A DNA stretch of 64,000 nucleotides from Ohtaekwangia koreensis (GTDB taxonomy: Bacteria > Bacteroidota > Bacteroidia > Cytophagales > Cyclobacteriaceae), in NCBI RefSeq assembly GCF_900167975.1, contig NZ_FUZU01000002.1:875501-939500 (forward strand), written 5' to 3'. The notes under the pieces are model-generated. The model was given only the letters and a program-made list of their open reading frames with translations. It did not search any database and had not been told where the DNA came from. A program made the translations under genes and the position numbers. Below are positions 1-8,278 of this stretch, piece by piece. How positions within the stretch are numbered: position 1 is the first letter of the stretch; the number at the start of each line of letters is the position of its first letter.

Positions 1-81
1 ATTCGGAGTCTGCCGGCCCGATTTTTCTTACGGGTTCGATAGCTGACTATGGAAATTTTTTAGCTTATCTTTACCAGAACC

Positions 82-837
82 ATGAGTAAGCTGGCGCTTA
101 AAGACACACGTATTTCAGAGCTCGTAGATAACAACTACGTGCATGCTTACGTGCTGTTTTATTTCGGCATCCGCTTTTACGAATACTCCGAGTTAACACT
201 CGATCAGGTTTGTAAACAACGTGGCTTGAGAGTTGAACAGGTTGTGCGTGAACTGGAATCACCAACACATTTACGGGAAGCAGATTTACCACTCGTGTCG
301 TACCCGATCGATCTGATAATCGAATACCTAAAGCATTCACATTTCCTGTTTGTAAAACACAAGCTTCCCTATATCGCGCGGCTCATTGAAAGCTTCAAGG
401 CGAATCACGAAGACTATAGCGCAGTAGAGCGCGATTTGAAATTAGTATTCCCGCTTTTTGTGGAAGATTTTATCCAGCATATATATGAAGAAGAAGATAC
501 ATTCTTCCGGTTCATTCAAACGCTGGAGCGATCAGTCAAAGGAAAATTTTCTCCTACCAAGCTATACTATCTCTTAGAGAAAAATTCGGTTCAGAAATTT
601 GCAGTCGATCACGACACGCATGATGACGAGATGGAGGGTATACGCAGGATTACAAGAGACTATCTGATCACGTCAGAAACCCCGTTGCATATTAAAGTTT
701 TGTACAACGAATTGAAGGCATTCGAGAAGAGCCTCATTACGCACGCACGCATTGAAAATGAAATTCTCTTTCCCAAGGCAATGGCGCTGGAAGCTAAAGT
801 AAAGAAAGCTTTTCAGGATAAAGTGAAGTTCAATTAA
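82..837 (+). CDS. RIC-family hemerythrin-like di-iron protein
   Basis: A 251-residue protein whose C-terminal two thirds carry the histidine/glutamate spacing of hemerythrin-like four-helix bundles: histidines near residues 86 and 93 (SHFLFVKH), a HIYEEED helix near 155, DHDTHDDEM near 180 and HARIENEILFP near 222. This order resembles YtfE/ScdA (RIC) proteins, which are linked to repair of iron-sulfur clusters damaged by nitric oxide or oxidants. The first 70 residues resemble the DUF542/ScdA N-terminal segment, but I do not see its usual cysteine pair, so the redox function of that part may be missing. It ends 31 bases before ruvX on the same strand. The family call is good; the substrate and role are inferred from the family. 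Confidence 0.8.
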   Translation: MSKLALKDTRISELVDNNYVHAYVLFYFGIRFYEYSELTLDQVCKQRGLRVEQVVRELESPTHLREADLPLVSYPIDLIIEYLKHSHFLFVKHKLPYIARLIESFKANHEDYSAVERDLKLVFPLFVEDFIQHIYEEEDTFFRFIQTLERSVKGKFSPTKLYYLLEKNSVQKFAVDHDTHDDEMEGIRRITRDYLITSETPLHIKVLYNELKAFEKSLITHARIENEILFPKAMALEAKVKKAFQDKVKFN

Positions 838-868
838 TCTCCACGGTATATATAGTAATTGAATTTAT

Positions 869-1282
869 ATGGGAAGAATCCTGGCGATAGATTATGGTAC
901 AAAACGAACAGGCATTGCTGTAACCGATACCCTGAGAATTATAGCTACACCGCTTGAGACAGTGCCCAGTAATGACTTGTTAAATTTCCTAAAAGTATAT
1001 CTTCAAAAAGAAACGGTGGATGAGTTCGTTGTTGGCATGCCTAAAACGTTGAAGAACGAAGATTCTGAAATTGCTCCACTCGTTCGAAAGTTTGTCGAAG
1101 AGTTAAAGAAAACTTTTCCCGATAAACCAGTTCACCTAGCCGATGAACGCTTTACCAGCAGTATGGCCATGCGTGCCATGATCGATGGTGGTATGAAAAA
1201 GAAGGACCGCCAGGTAAAAGGCAACGTTGATAAAATTAGCGCTACCATCATTCTTCAATCTTTTCTCGACGCTGTCCGGTAG
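869..1282 (+). CDS. ruvX: RuvX/YqgF family putative Holliday junction resolvase / pre-16S rRNA nuclease
   Basis: A 137-residue RNase H-fold protein of the usual YqgF length. The N-terminus ILAIDYGTKRTGIAVTD is the family signature containing the first catalytic aspartate. VGMPKTLKN in the middle and LADERFTSS near residue 90 supply the further acidic residues. The family is implicated in 5' maturation of 16S rRNA and has been proposed as a Holliday junction resolvase. In many Bacteroidota ruvX lies directly before def; here about 5.2 kb of iron-uptake genes separate the two. Confidence 0.92.
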   Translation: MGRILAIDYGTKRTGIAVTDTLRIIATPLETVPSNDLLNFLKVYLQKETVDEFVVGMPKTLKNEDSEIAPLVRKFVEELKKTFPDKPVHLADERFTSSMAMRAMIDGGMKKKDRQVKGNVDKISATIILQSFLDAVR

Positions 1283-1702
1283 CCACACCGTTGGACTTAA
1301 TAGGTGTTGCTGCGCCAACTTTAGCTTGCTTCCCTCATCATTGCGTAACATATAGGGCACCATATATACCTTAAAGGGGTTATGGACGAATCGCCTATAG
1401 AGGGTATTTTTCAGTTCTATCCCGAAATACTCCAAATACGCTATCAAAGTTTTCCCGCTGCCATGCCATATTTGAACGTTACTTCTGAATGATGGAGTGA
1501 TTCAGTGTAACGAACTATGGGGAGGCTCCTTGTCGGGTTAAAAATCGAATACTGAATTGACAAGGAGGCTCACCCGCCAAATTGATATTGTCACTATCGA
1601 ATGGGATAGAAATAAAGGGCTCTGCATACCTCTTCATGTTCTGGTTGGTAGCAGAGTTCCTTTTCCTCACCGGCCCCTACACGCAAACACAACAACTACA
1701 AT
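1283..1702 (+). other. Gene-poor leader region with nested inverted repeats before the siderophore receptor
   Basis: This 420-base gap holds no convincing gene. A 36-codon frame at 1382-1492 is open but resembles nothing I recognise. From about 1500 to 1660 several complementary segments occur. ATTCAGT (1500-1506) can pair with ACTGAAT (1551-1557). CTCCTTGTC (1526-1534) can pair with GACAAGGAG (1559-1567), which would form a pseudoknot with the first stem. A longer hairpin pairs 1617-1630 with 1647-1659, with one bulge and two G-T pairs. The octamer GGAGGCTC is also repeated directly at 1521 and 1564. The last hairpin ends 43 bases before the receptor start codon. It may be a structured 5' leader; no known riboswitch consensus was recognised. 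Confidence 0.4.
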
Positions 1703-4114
1703 ATGAAACCTCTTTACCTGTTTTTGTTTTTATTATTTCTGAGCCCGTTGATGGTATGCGGCCAGTCAGGATCCATACGCGGTGTTGTAAAAACATCGGA
1801 TGGCAATCCGGCAGAATTTGTAAACATCGCCATTGAAGGAACTTCGAAAGGAGATATAGCGGATAAGAATGGAAAATTCGAGATCCGGAATGTTGCCCCC
1901 GGCAACTATATATTGGTTGCTTCTTTCATCGGACTTGAAAACACACAACAACCTGTAGAAGTCAAACCTGGCGAAACAGTTACCGTTGATTTTATTCTGA
2001 AGGAAAACACCAAACAGTTGGAGGAAGTAATAATCTCCGGCAGAGCAACTCTGAATAAAGAAGATAATTATGTAGCCAAGATGCCGCTGCGCAAGATGGA
2101 AAACCCGCAGGTATATAACAGTGTATCTTCTGAAATACTGAAGCAACAGGCAATTACTAGTTATGATGATGCATTTCGAAATATACCCGGTGTATTTCGT
2201 ACGTGGGAATCTACCGGAAGAGATGGTGATGGTGCATCGTATTTTGCTTTACGGGGACTGGAGGGACAACCTGCACTTGTAAATGGTTTGCCCGGTATAA
2301 CCAATGGTAATCTGGATCCTGCTAATGTTGAAGAGATTCAGGTGATGAAAGGCCCGTCTGCTACATTGTTCGGAGCCAATGCTACAGCGTATACCAGCTA
2401 TGGCGGTGTTATCAATACCATTACCAAGAAACCATACTTCACAAGTGGTGGTGAGATAGGCTATAACATCGGAAGCTTCGGACTGAATCGCATCACGGCT
2501 GATATCAATGCTCCGCTAAGCCAGCAAAACAAAGTTGCTATACGTATCAATACCGCCTACCACACCGAAGGAAGTTTTCAGGATGCAGGCTTCAAGAAAT
2601 CGTTCTTCCTGGCACCTACACTTGCCTATGAAGTAAATGACCGGTTAAAGATTTTGATCGTAACCGAAATACTTGAAGAAGAGCGTGCCGTGGCTCCTGT
2701 TTTCTTTCATTCAAATCGTGCAGAACCGCTTACATTCAAAACCATTGGTGAGTTGAACCTTGATACGAAGCTATCCTTTACCAGTAACGATCTTACTATT
2801 AAAAACCCAAGAGCAAATTTGCAGGCACAGATGGTATATAAACTGTCTGATCAGTGGAGCTCGCAAACGGTTATCTCACGTGGCTCGGCAAACTCGAACG
2901 GATACTATAGCTATATATGGGCAGATGCTGAAGGCGACAACGACTTCGGTCAATATTTCACGTATGTGAAAGAATCACGGACAACAACCGATATACAGCA
3001 AAACTTCAATGGTGATTTTAAACTTGGCAGTGTGCGCAACCGACTGCTCATAGGGCTCGACTACTTTACACAGGAAGCAGTGAACAATGGATTGGGATAT
3101 GTCTTTATCCGAAATGTTACTCCGCAAGGTGGCGAAAACTTTATAAGTCCGGATACGGGTGAAGAACTTGCCCCGGTATATCTATCCAGAGCCTCCATTG
3201 ACAATTTACTGGCAGCGACACCTGTGAACAACAGTAAGCTAACGAATAATACGTATGGCGCCTATATATCCAATGTCATGACGATTACGCCAGCGATCAC
3301 TATACTGGCAGGTGTTCGTGCTGATTACTTTGATTCCGATGCAGACGACTTTGATCAATTCGCACTCTCACCAAAGTTTGGTATAGTATATCAACCTGTG
3401 CTTGAAAAAGTATCAGTGTTTGCAAATTATCAGAATGCGTTTAACAATGTAGCACCCATGCAGGTTGCAGATGAAGACGGCAACAACCAACGGTTAAAAA
3501 CTTTTGATCCGGAACAAGCCAATCAGTGGGAGGTAGGTGTAAAAACCAACGTGCTCAAGGATAGATTATTTGCAATGGTATCGTATTATGATATACAGAT
3601 AAAAAATAAAGTGATTGGCGATGTAAACAATTTCTATAACTATATACAAAGCGGTAAAGTTGAAAGCAAAGGTTACGAACTGGAAGTAACGGCTAATCTT
3701 TTTAGCGGATTTAGTTTGATAGCCGGCTATAGCCATAATGAGACTAAGAACAAGGAAGGTTTTGCTAATGATTTTTATAGCGAAGCTGGACGTGCACCGG
3801 GAGGTCAGGGTCCCCAGGACCAAGTCAACGTATGGGCTACCTATAAATTCAGCAGCGGCAACCTGCAAGATATAGGGTTTGGTTTGGGCGGAAACTACGC
3901 GAGCAAATACAGAGTTATAGACAATAGCATTACAGGTGTATTCGATCTGCCAAGCTATACTGTGCTCAATGCCAGCGTATTTTACAATCCTGAAAGGTTT
4001 CGCTTTGCTGTGAATGTAAACAACGCGCTGGATGAAGAATATTACATCGGCTATTGGTCAGTAAATCCGCAGAAGCCACGCAATATTGTGATCAGCATGG
4101 CCTATACGTTTTAA
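1703..4114 (+). CDS. TonB-dependent siderophore receptor with N-terminal carboxypeptidase-like domain
   Basis: An 803-residue outer-membrane receptor. A signal peptide (MKPLYLFLFLLFLSPLMVCGQ) is followed by a carboxypeptidase-regulatory-like domain (about residues 22-105), the TonB-box-like QLEEVIISGR, a plug domain with the ALRGLEGQPALVNGLPG and VEEIQVMKGPSATLFG motifs, and a beta-barrel ending in an aromatic residue (ISMAYTF). The plug motifs resemble siderophore receptors of the FhuA/FoxA type. The downstream DUF3325-like, DUF3649-like and PepSY proteins form the usual partner set of ferric-siderophore receptors. It is the first gene of a tight four-gene operon. The exact ligand cannot be told from the sequence. 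Confidence 0.88.
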   Translation: MKPLYLFLFLLFLSPLMVCGQSGSIRGVVKTSDGNPAEFVNIAIEGTSKGDIADKNGKFEIRNVAPGNYILVASFIGLENTQQPVEVKPGETVTVDFILKENTKQLEEVIISGRATLNKEDNYVAKMPLRKMENPQVYNSVSSEILKQQAITSYDDAFRNIPGVFRTWESTGRDGDGASYFALRGLEGQPALVNGLPGITNGNLDPANVEEIQVMKGPSATLFGANATAYTSYGGVINTITKKPYFTSGGEIGYNIGSFGLNRITADINAPLSQQNKVAIRINTAYHTEGSFQDAGFKKSFFLAPTLAYEVNDRLKILIVTEILEEERAVAPVFFHSNRAEPLTFKTIGELNLDTKLSFTSNDLTIKNPRANLQAQMVYKLSDQWSSQTVISRGSANSNGYYSYIWADAEGDNDFGQYFTYVKESRTTTDIQQNFNGDFKLGSVRNRLLIGLDYFTQEAVNNGLGYVFIRNVTPQGGENFISPDTGEELAPVYLSRASIDNLLAATPVNNSKLTNNTYGAYISNVMTITPAITILAGVRADYFDSDADDFDQFALSPKFGIVYQPVLEKVSVFANYQNAFNNVAPMQVADEDGNNQRLKTFDPEQANQWEVGVKTNVLKDRLFAMVSYYDIQIKNKVIGDVNNFYNYIQSGKVESKGYELEVTANLFSGFSLIAGYSHNETKNKEGFANDFYSEAGRAPGGQGPQDQVNVWATYKFSSGNLQDIGFGLGGNYASKYRVIDNSITGVFDLPSYTVLNASVFYNPERFRFAVNVNNALDEEYYIGYWSVNPQKPRNIVISMAYTF

Positions 4115-4140
4115 TGTTATAGCCTCGAATCTATATATAC

Positions 4141-4422
4141 ATGTATTTGTTATTGATAGCAATCGTAGTTCTTTTGTTCGGATTCTATGCCCTGTATAAC
4201 ACTTCACAAAAAGCAGTGTTGTCGCAAAGTGTAGTGAGTAAATGGTTGCAACGAAACCGGAGCTTCACACGAGTTATAGGTATAGTTTGTTTGCTGCTCG
4301 CATTTACGCTGCTCGTGTTCGCACAAGGAGTCGGTGCTGGCACTCTCACCGGATTTATATTCTTAATGACAATTGGATGTCTGGTCATTCTTTTGTCTCC
4401 ACTAACATCGAACAAGAATTGA
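4141..4422 (+). CDS. Small membrane protein, DUF3325-like
   Basis: A 93-residue protein with about three hydrophobic segments (residues 2-20, 45-63 and 66-85) separated by a short basic stretch. Length, topology and position between a siderophore receptor and a PepSY membrane protein match the DUF3325 family of iron-uptake operons; sequence similarity is weak by eye. It starts 26 bases after the receptor stop and ends one base before the next start, so it is probably cotranscribed. Its biochemical role is unknown; a part in ferric-siderophore handling at the inner membrane is inferred from context. Confidence 0.65.
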   Translation: MYLLLIAIVVLLFGFYALYNTSQKAVLSQSVVSKWLQRNRSFTRVIGIVCLLLAFTLLVFAQGVGAGTLTGFIFLMTIGCLVILLSPLTSNKN

Positions 4423-4423
4423 T

Positions 4424-4729
4424 ATGCCGGCTAATCCAAAACATCTTACAGCATCGCCCTGGCACCGGTTTGGTAAAATATCAGCCGGAATACTGGGCGG
4501 TTATTTTGTTTCGTCAGCAGTGCACCTGGCCTTTGCATCCTGGTTCAACCACGTTAATGTCTTAATCACTTCTACTTTTACAGGATTTATACTTTGGGCT
4601 GTTTTAATGGTGCTCGCTTTTTTGAGCAAAAGTGGCTGGCGTGTATGGATGCTATATATACTGCTTACGCTGAGTTTTTTTGTTATCGCGTGGATGGGTA
4701 AGATGTACAATCCTAATTTTCTTCATTGA
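4424..4729 (+). CDS. Small membrane protein, DUF3649-like iron-uptake protein
   Basis: A 101-residue protein with three predicted membrane helices. The segment AGILGGYFVSSAVHLAF, then the central TGFILWAVLMVLAFLSKSGW, fits the DUF3649 pattern (a GGY near the first helix, a terminal helix after an alanine/phenylalanine-serine turn). DUF3649 proteins lie beside DUF3325 and PepSY genes in siderophore loci. The stop codon overlaps the next ATG by one base (TGATG), which suggests translational coupling with the PepSY gene. The function of the family is not established. Confidence 0.68.
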   Translation: MPANPKHLTASPWHRFGKISAGILGGYFVSSAVHLAFASWFNHVNVLITSTFTGFILWAVLMVLAFLSKSGWRVWMLYILLTLSFFVIAWMGKMYNPNFLH

Positions 4730-6363
4730 TGGAAAAAAGATCCTATAATATATTTTTTGATCTCCATGCCGTAAGTGGTATTGTACTAAGTGTACTATTG
4801 TTCGTAATCTTCTTTGCGGGATCCTTCTCGTTCTTCCGCGATGAGATTATAAATTGGGAAAGGAATGAACCGGTAACAGGAGAGAAAGCAATCGACATGA
4901 ATGTGGATGTAGCGCTGGATACACTTCAAAAGAAGTATACTCTTTATGGGCGCGAAGTGGCAATTCACAGAGCACACGATGAGCGCCGAGTCTCGGTAAA
5001 TGTGTCAGTCTCCAGCGACACAACGATTAAAGAAGCAGGAGGTTTCTCCTACATGGACACGAAAACGTTTCAGTCATACGACTATCCGTCATCATACTCG
5101 CTTGGAGAATTTATATACCGGCTACATTTCTTTGCGCAAATCCCGTATCCTGTAGGTTATTATTTGTCAGGGTTCACAGCATTGTTCCTGTTCTTTATAG
5201 TACTCACCGGTATATTGATTCACTGGAAAAAGATCATTTCTAATTTCTATTTGTTCAGACCGTGGGCAAAACTTAAAACAGTATGGACGGATGCTCATAC
5301 AGCGTTGGGTACAATAGGTTTGCCGTTCCAGGCAGTATACGCGATCACGGGAGCTTTCTTCATGATTAATATATTCCTGATTATACCCGATGTGTTTTTT
5401 CTATACGATGGCGACCAGGAAAAAATATACGAAGACCTGGGCTATGCACATCCGTCTTTTACTTTTACCGGGAAGAAAATAACCACGCCTGTTACAATCA
5501 ACAGCATGGTAACAGAGGTATCAAACAAGTGGGATAAATTCCATGTCACGGAAGTCCATATTATGCACTATGGAGATGAAGGTATGCATGTGATCGTCTC
5601 TGGGGAATTAGAGCACGCTGCTAAATTTACCGGTATAGGTGAAGTAATATACAAGGCATCTACTGGTGAAATCATTCACGAGAAAGATCCGTACGTGCTA
5701 ACCACCTACCTTGATGATGTAAAGAATATACTATATCGCTTGCATTATGGCGACTACGGAGGCTATGGATTGAAGATAGCGAGCTTCCTGTTAGGACTTC
5801 TTTCATGCTTCGTAATCATTTCCGGAGTGCTGATATGGTTTGAAGCACGAAACAAGAAGAGCGTGCCTGAGAAGCAAAAGCGTTTCAATAAGAAGGTCAG
5901 CAATATATACCTGGCCATCTGTCTGGCAATGTACCCGGTTACTGCGCTGTCGTTTATCGTTGTCAGGTTTTTACCAGCCGACATGGGTTCAACGCGGCAA
6001 ACCATTCTTTACAGTCTATACTTTGGTTGCTGGTTGCTGCTTTCGGTTTTCTTTTCGTGGAAGCGAAGCAACTTCTTTACGAACAAGTATACATTGCTCT
6101 CCGGAGCTATACTCGCGATACTGATTCCGGTGGCAAACGGTGTTTCAACCGGTAACTGGATCTGGTATACTGTGGCCACGCAACAGTTCGATATTTTTAT
6201 AGTGGATGTCTTGTGGATCGGACTTTCGTTGATCTCTGTCTACACACTATACCGATTGAAAAACGTGAAGCCATCTTCCGGCGAGGACGAACCGTTGAAA
6301 GAGAACACGTTCGAACTACCGGCAAAAAAGCATCCGCGGGCTGTGACTGAAACCATGCTCTAA
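4729..6363 (+). CDS. PepSY-associated TM protein (putative ferric-siderophore reductase, PiuB-like)
   Basis: A 544-residue inner-membrane protein. The start taken is the ATG at 4729, which overlaps the previous stop; a TTG one codon earlier is in frame but less likely. The first helix in FFDLHAVSGIVLSVLLFVIFFAGSF is the PepSY_TM signature. Paired helices with histidines (LHFFAQIPYPVGYY, TDAHTALG, YRLHYGDYGGYG) follow, and three or four further helices lie near the C-terminus. Members of this family are thought to reduce ferric siderophores or move electrons at the inner membrane; conserved histidines may bind haem. It closes the iron-uptake operon. Confidence 0.85.
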   Translation: MEKRSYNIFFDLHAVSGIVLSVLLFVIFFAGSFSFFRDEIINWERNEPVTGEKAIDMNVDVALDTLQKKYTLYGREVAIHRAHDERRVSVNVSVSSDTTIKEAGGFSYMDTKTFQSYDYPSSYSLGEFIYRLHFFAQIPYPVGYYLSGFTALFLFFIVLTGILIHWKKIISNFYLFRPWAKLKTVWTDAHTALGTIGLPFQAVYAITGAFFMINIFLIIPDVFFLYDGDQEKIYEDLGYAHPSFTFTGKKITTPVTINSMVTEVSNKWDKFHVTEVHIMHYGDEGMHVIVSGELEHAAKFTGIGEVIYKASTGEIIHEKDPYVLTTYLDDVKNILYRLHYGDYGGYGLKIASFLLGLLSCFVIISGVLIWFEARNKKSVPEKQKRFNKKVSNIYLAICLAMYPVTALSFIVVRFLPADMGSTRQTILYSLYFGCWLLLSVFFSWKRSNFFTNKYTLLSGAILAILIPVANGVSTGNWIWYTVATQQFDIFIVDVLWIGLSLISVYTLYRLKNVKPSSGEDEPLKENTFELPAKKHPRAVTETML

Positions 6364-6442
6364 ACAGAAACTCTTTTTATCTGGCTTTTATTTTTTCGGT
6401 TAACCGGAACCTGTTAGCAATTAACTTTTAAAGGATAACCGT

Positions 6443-6450
6443 TAACTTTG
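6443..6450 (+). promoter_or_regulatory. TAnnTTTG -7 box immediately before def
   Basis: TAACTTTG fits the Bacteroidota -7 consensus TAnnTTTG and ends only four bases before the def start codon at 6455. No clear TTG -33 element lies at the usual spacing. If this box is used, transcription would begin at or next to the ATG, giving a leaderless or nearly leaderless mRNA. Confidence 0.45.
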
Positions 6451-6454
6451 CGTC

Positions 6455-7009
6455 ATGATTTATCCGATAGTAATGTATGGCGACCCCGTGCTTCGCCAAC
6501 GCGCAAAAGATATTGAGCAGGGTACTGATTTGAAACAATTGATTGAAGACATGTTCGAAACCATGCATGCAGCGAGTGGTATCGGCCTGGCCGCACCACA
6601 GATAGGGAAAGGCATTCGTCTGTTTATTGTTGATGGAAGTGCTTTAGAAGATGAAGAGGGAATGGATAATTTCCGAAAAGCCTTTGTCAATCCGCAGATA
6701 CTGGAAGAAGATGGAACACCATGGGATTTCGAAGAAGGCTGTTTAAGCATTCCGAACATCCGCGAAAAAGTCTCACGCAAGGAGCGGCTCAAGATCCGTT
6801 ATTATGACGAGAACTGGGCACAGCACGAAGAAGTATATGATGGTATGAAGGCCCGTATCATACAGCATGAGTACGATCATATTGAAGGAAAACTTTTTGT
6901 AGACTATCTGCCCGCCTTGAAGAAGCGTTTGCTTAAAGGAAAGCTTGCCGATATTTCAAAAGGAAAAGTAGATACAGAATATAGAATTATAGCTCCGCTG
7001 AAGAAGTAA
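6455..7009 (+). CDS. def: Peptide deformylase
   Basis: A 184-residue metalloenzyme that removes the formyl group from N-terminal methionine of new proteins. All three family motifs are present: GIGLAAPQIG (residues 42-51), EGCLSIP with metal ligand Cys96, and QHEYDHIEG with His138, Glu139 and His142. Length is typical. The start codon lies just after a good -7 box, and no Shine-Dalgarno sequence is visible. The next gene begins 39 bases downstream. Confidence 0.97.
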   Translation: MIYPIVMYGDPVLRQRAKDIEQGTDLKQLIEDMFETMHAASGIGLAAPQIGKGIRLFIVDGSALEDEEGMDNFRKAFVNPQILEEDGTPWDFEEGCLSIPNIREKVSRKERLKIRYYDENWAQHEEVYDGMKARIIQHEYDHIEGKLFVDYLPALKKRLLKGKLADISKGKVDTEYRIIAPLKK

Positions 7010-7048
7010 ACGTCATTTACAAAACGGCATCATCTTACTAGGTTGTAA

Positions 7049-8191
7049 ATGAATATAGCTTCCCGCTTACCGGATATAGGTACCTCTATATTTTCGATTA
7101 TGTCGAAGATGGCGCTCGATCATGGTGCCATTAATCTCTCACAAGGCTTCCCTGATTTCAGCATTGATGAGAAGATTATCCACATGGTGCAGCGCTATAT
7201 GCTCGAAGGCAACAATCAGTATGCGCCTATGCCAGGCGCTCCTGCCCTTCGGAATATAATTGCCAAGGTAATTGAGAACACCTATACCCATACGGTAAAT
7301 CCGGAAACGGAGATCACCATTACAGCCGGAGCTACGGAAGGTATATTTGCTATTATAGCAGCTTTTATAAGTCCGGGTGATGAAGTTATTCTGTTTGATC
7401 CTTCTTACGATTCTTATAACCCGTCAATCCGATTGAATGGCGGTATACCGATTCACATCAACGTATCGCCTCCGGATTTTTCCATTGACTGGGATATAGT
7501 TCGGTCTAAAATTTCGTCACGCACAAAAATGATCATCATCAACACGCCCCATAATCCGTGCGGGTCGGTGTTACATGAAAAAGATCTGCGGGCGTTGGAG
7601 CAGATTGTACTGGAACATAACCTGCTTGTGCTAAGTGATGAAGTATACGAACGACTCATCTTTGATGGAATAAAACATCAAAGTGTACTGCGCTATAAGG
7701 CCCTTGCTTCAAGAGCCCTTGCTGTATTTTCATTTGGAAAAACATTTCATGCAACGGGATGGAAGGCTGGCTATGTAGTAGCACCCGAGTACCTTACAAA
7801 AGAAGTACGCAAGACACATCAATTTATAGTCTTCAGTGTAAATACACCGGTGCAGCTGGCGCTGGCAGAGTATATGCAGACACGTGATCATTACGAATCA
7901 CTCGGAACGTTCTACCAGAAGAAACGTGATTTTTTCCTGGAGCATATCAAAGGATCATCGTTCGAGCCGTTGCCGTGTAACGGTTCCTATTTTCAATTGG
8001 TATCCTATAAAAACATTTCCAAAAAAGGCGATGTGGAAATGGCGGAAGAGATAACCAAAAAGTTCAAGGTAGCGTCCATTCCGGTATCGGTTTTCTATCA
8101 GGATAGAACTGATAATCACCTGCTGCGTTTTTGTTTTGCCAAGATGGAGGAGACACTGGAACGTGCATGTGAGATCCTCCGGAAGATATAA
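7049..8191 (+). CDS. Class I/II aminotransferase, methionine / glutamine transaminase K type
   Basis: A 380-residue PLP-dependent enzyme of fold type I. Landmarks are INLSQGFPDF near the N-terminus, AGATEGIFA, NTPHNPCGSV, the aspartate and tyrosine in LSDEVYERL, and the PLP-binding lysine in SFGKTFHATGWKAGY. The profile resembles YbdL and the kynurenine/glutamine transaminase K group, which transfer amino groups from methionine, glutamine or aromatic amino acids to keto acids. The following nitrilase-like gene fits an omega-amidase that would hydrolyse the alpha-ketoglutaramate formed from glutamine. Substrate is inferred. Confidence 0.85.
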   Translation: MNIASRLPDIGTSIFSIMSKMALDHGAINLSQGFPDFSIDEKIIHMVQRYMLEGNNQYAPMPGAPALRNIIAKVIENTYTHTVNPETEITITAGATEGIFAIIAAFISPGDEVILFDPSYDSYNPSIRLNGGIPIHINVSPPDFSIDWDIVRSKISSRTKMIIINTPHNPCGSVLHEKDLRALEQIVLEHNLLVLSDEVYERLIFDGIKHQSVLRYKALASRALAVFSFGKTFHATGWKAGYVVAPEYLTKEVRKTHQFIVFSVNTPVQLALAEYMQTRDHYESLGTFYQKKRDFFLEHIKGSSFEPLPCNGSYFQLVSYKNISKKGDVEMAEEITKKFKVASIPVSVFYQDRTDNHLLRFCFAKMEETLERACEILRKI

Positions 8192-8278
8192 TTGACCAAC
8201 GTTTATCCCTCCGTTCACAAAAGTTTCCTTAGACAAATTCCTGCTCATTGCGTTTCTTTGCTATAGAAATCCATAAAC

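Noticed and set aside
1382-1492. 36-codon open frame in the ruvX-receptor gap
   Set aside because: Short, no recognisable similarity, and in a region rich in inverted repeats; chance frame is more likely.
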